Under the pieces are notes generated by a model that did not search any database, was not told where the DNA came from, and saw only the letters and a list, made by a program, of their open reading frames with translations. Below, in pieces: positions 5,824 through 6,325 of a stretch of 6,325 nucleotides of DNA (positions are counted from its first letter, which is position 1; the number at the start of each line of letters is the position of its first letter). This stretch comes from Nitrospirota bacterium (GTDB lineage Bacteria > Nitrospirota > Thermodesulfovibrionia > Thermodesulfovibrionales > JdFR-88): NCBI GenBank assembly GCA_021812785.1, contig JAKAMR010000114.1, forward strand, positions 1 through 6,325. The letters are read 5' to 3'. The position numbers and the translations under genes were made by a program.

Positions 5824-5847
5824 TACAATTAAATTGTGAGGGCCTCA
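5824..5847 (+). promoter_or_regulatory. Tandem palindromes overlapping a -10-like hexamer (possible efflux operator)
   Basis: ACAATT-A-AATTGT (5825-5837) is a perfect 13-bp palindrome with one central base. It shares its last T with TGAGG-G-CCTCA (5837-5847), a perfect 11-bp palindrome. The first overlaps TACAAT (5824-5829), a five-of-six -10 match; no good -35 is seen. Their position 23-45 bp before an efflux gene start fits a repressor-binding site, as is common for RND operons. Which regulator would bind is unknown. Confidence 0.4.
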
Positions 5848-5869
5848 TACCTTCTTTCAAGGGACGGGC

Positions 5870-6325
5870 ATGTCTACCCAAAAAGCCACTGGCTTCCATG
5901 GTCATCGGAACAAAAAGAAAACCACAGGGGAAAAAAGCCTGCGGGCTGCCCTGGTTTTGTGCCTTATGGCAATGGGAATCCTTGCTTTTTCCGGCTGCTC
6001 CGCCGGGCCTGACTATGCAAGACCGTCCGTGACGGTCCCTTCAAGATACAAGGAAACGGCGGGGTGGAAGATCGCCAGGCCGGCAGAAACCGCCATGCGG
6101 GGACAGTGGTGGAGGCTTTATCACGACCCCCTTCTGGACTCGCTTGAAGCCGGCGTAAACATATCCAGCCAGACAATAATCCAGGCCGAAGCCCGGCACC
6201 GGCAGGCCCTTGCGCTTGTCAGGGAAGCCAGGGCCGGTTATTTTCCCGTGGTCACAGCGGGGGCGTCATATACGCGCGAAAGGAGCGCGTCAGGCTTTGT
6301 TCAAAGCGCGGCCGTTCCCTCAGCC
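5870..6325 (+). CDS. RND efflux system outer-membrane lipoprotein, NodT/OprM type (N-terminal part)
   Basis: The 152 visible residues are open to the window end; complete members have about 450-500. A basic stretch (residues 11-25, HRNKKKTTGEK) precedes a hydrophobic helix and the lipobox AFSGC, with Cys43 as the lipidated residue. The mature start SAGPDYARPSVTVP is the hallmark of OprM/NodT outer-membrane factors. Next come GQWWRLYHDPLLDSLE and the coiled-coil helix AEARHRQALALVREARAGYFP, also typical. Such proteins form the trimeric outer-membrane channel of tripartite exporters, so adaptor and pump genes are expected beyond the window. The ATG at 5870 is preceded by AAGGGA. The 25-residue segment before the hydrophobic core is long for a signal peptide, and no better internal start is obvious. 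The substrate cannot be told from this part. Confidence 0.93.
   Translation, partial: MSTQKATGFHGHRNKKKTTGEKSLRAALVLCLMAMGILAFSGCSAGPDYARPSVTVPSRYKETAGWKIARPAETAMRGQWWRLYHDPLLDSLEAGVNISSQTIIQAEARHRQALALVREARAGYFPVVTAGASYTRERSASGFVQSAAVPSA

Larger units (their letters stand above)
5506..5869. other. Divergent intergenic region between the PilZ and efflux genes
   Basis: These 364 bases separate two divergently transcribed genes and hold no convincing reading frame; the short frames on both strands lack conserved features and start signals. The left third is AT-rich with promoter-like TTGAAA hexamers on the minus strand. The middle has a GC-rich imperfect palindrome (5691-5707) not followed by a T run. 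The right end has two adjacent palindromes next to a TACAAT hexamer, just before the efflux gene. A small RNA cannot be ruled out, but I see no specific sign of one. Confidence 0.6.

Noticed and set aside
5575..5905. Short minus-strand open frames in the divergent intergenic region.
   Set aside because: They lack start signals and recognisable motifs, overlap one another in different frames, and one runs into the efflux gene on the opposite strand.

Overview
The window looks like Gram-negative chromosomal DNA of moderate GC content. It carries lipoproteins, exported periplasmic-type proteins, the start of an RND-efflux outer-membrane factor, a PilZ (c-di-GMP) protein and a small exported c-type cytochrome. 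This mix is common in Deltaproteobacteria/Desulfobacterota-like or Nitrospirota-like bacteria. That placement is inference from gene content only; there is no rRNA or other marker here.

Layout: (a) 1 to about 1099, minus strand: most of an IS3-family insertion sequence. OrfA is complete, and OrfB runs off the left edge with all three DDE residues present. The two are joined by an ATGA overlap and an in-frame T TTT TTA slippery heptamer. (b) 1200-4025, minus strand: a compact three-gene set transcribed from high to low coordinates: an exported TPR/coiled-coil protein, an exported papain-fold-like (CHAP/NlpC-P60 type) putative peptidase, and a small lipoprotein with two TPRs and a surface-adhesin-E-like tail. 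Gaps are 33 and 18 bp. (c) 4207-4545, minus strand: a small exported CxxCH cytochrome-like protein. Its 3' half is doubtful because a G7 run and a terminator-like hairpin lie inside the reading frame. (d) 4645-5505, minus strand: a PilZ protein with an unrecognised C-terminal region. (e) 5506-5869: a 364-bp divergent intergenic region with promoter-like and operator-like palindromic sequence. (f) 5870 to the window end, plus strand: the N-terminal 152 residues of a NodT/OprM-type efflux lipoprotein.

How it fits together: the three genes in (b) are probably one transcription unit acting in the cell envelope. Its likely promoter region (about 4083-4114) shares two 10-bp elements, in the same order but with different spacing, with the region upstream of the PilZ gene. 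The two units may therefore share control, possibly linked to c-di-GMP signalling. The IS lies about 100 bp beyond the last gene of this unit and does not interrupt a recognisable gene inside the window. No CRISPR array, tRNA, rRNA or recognisable defence system is visible. The least described items are the three-gene envelope set and the C-terminal half of the PilZ protein.
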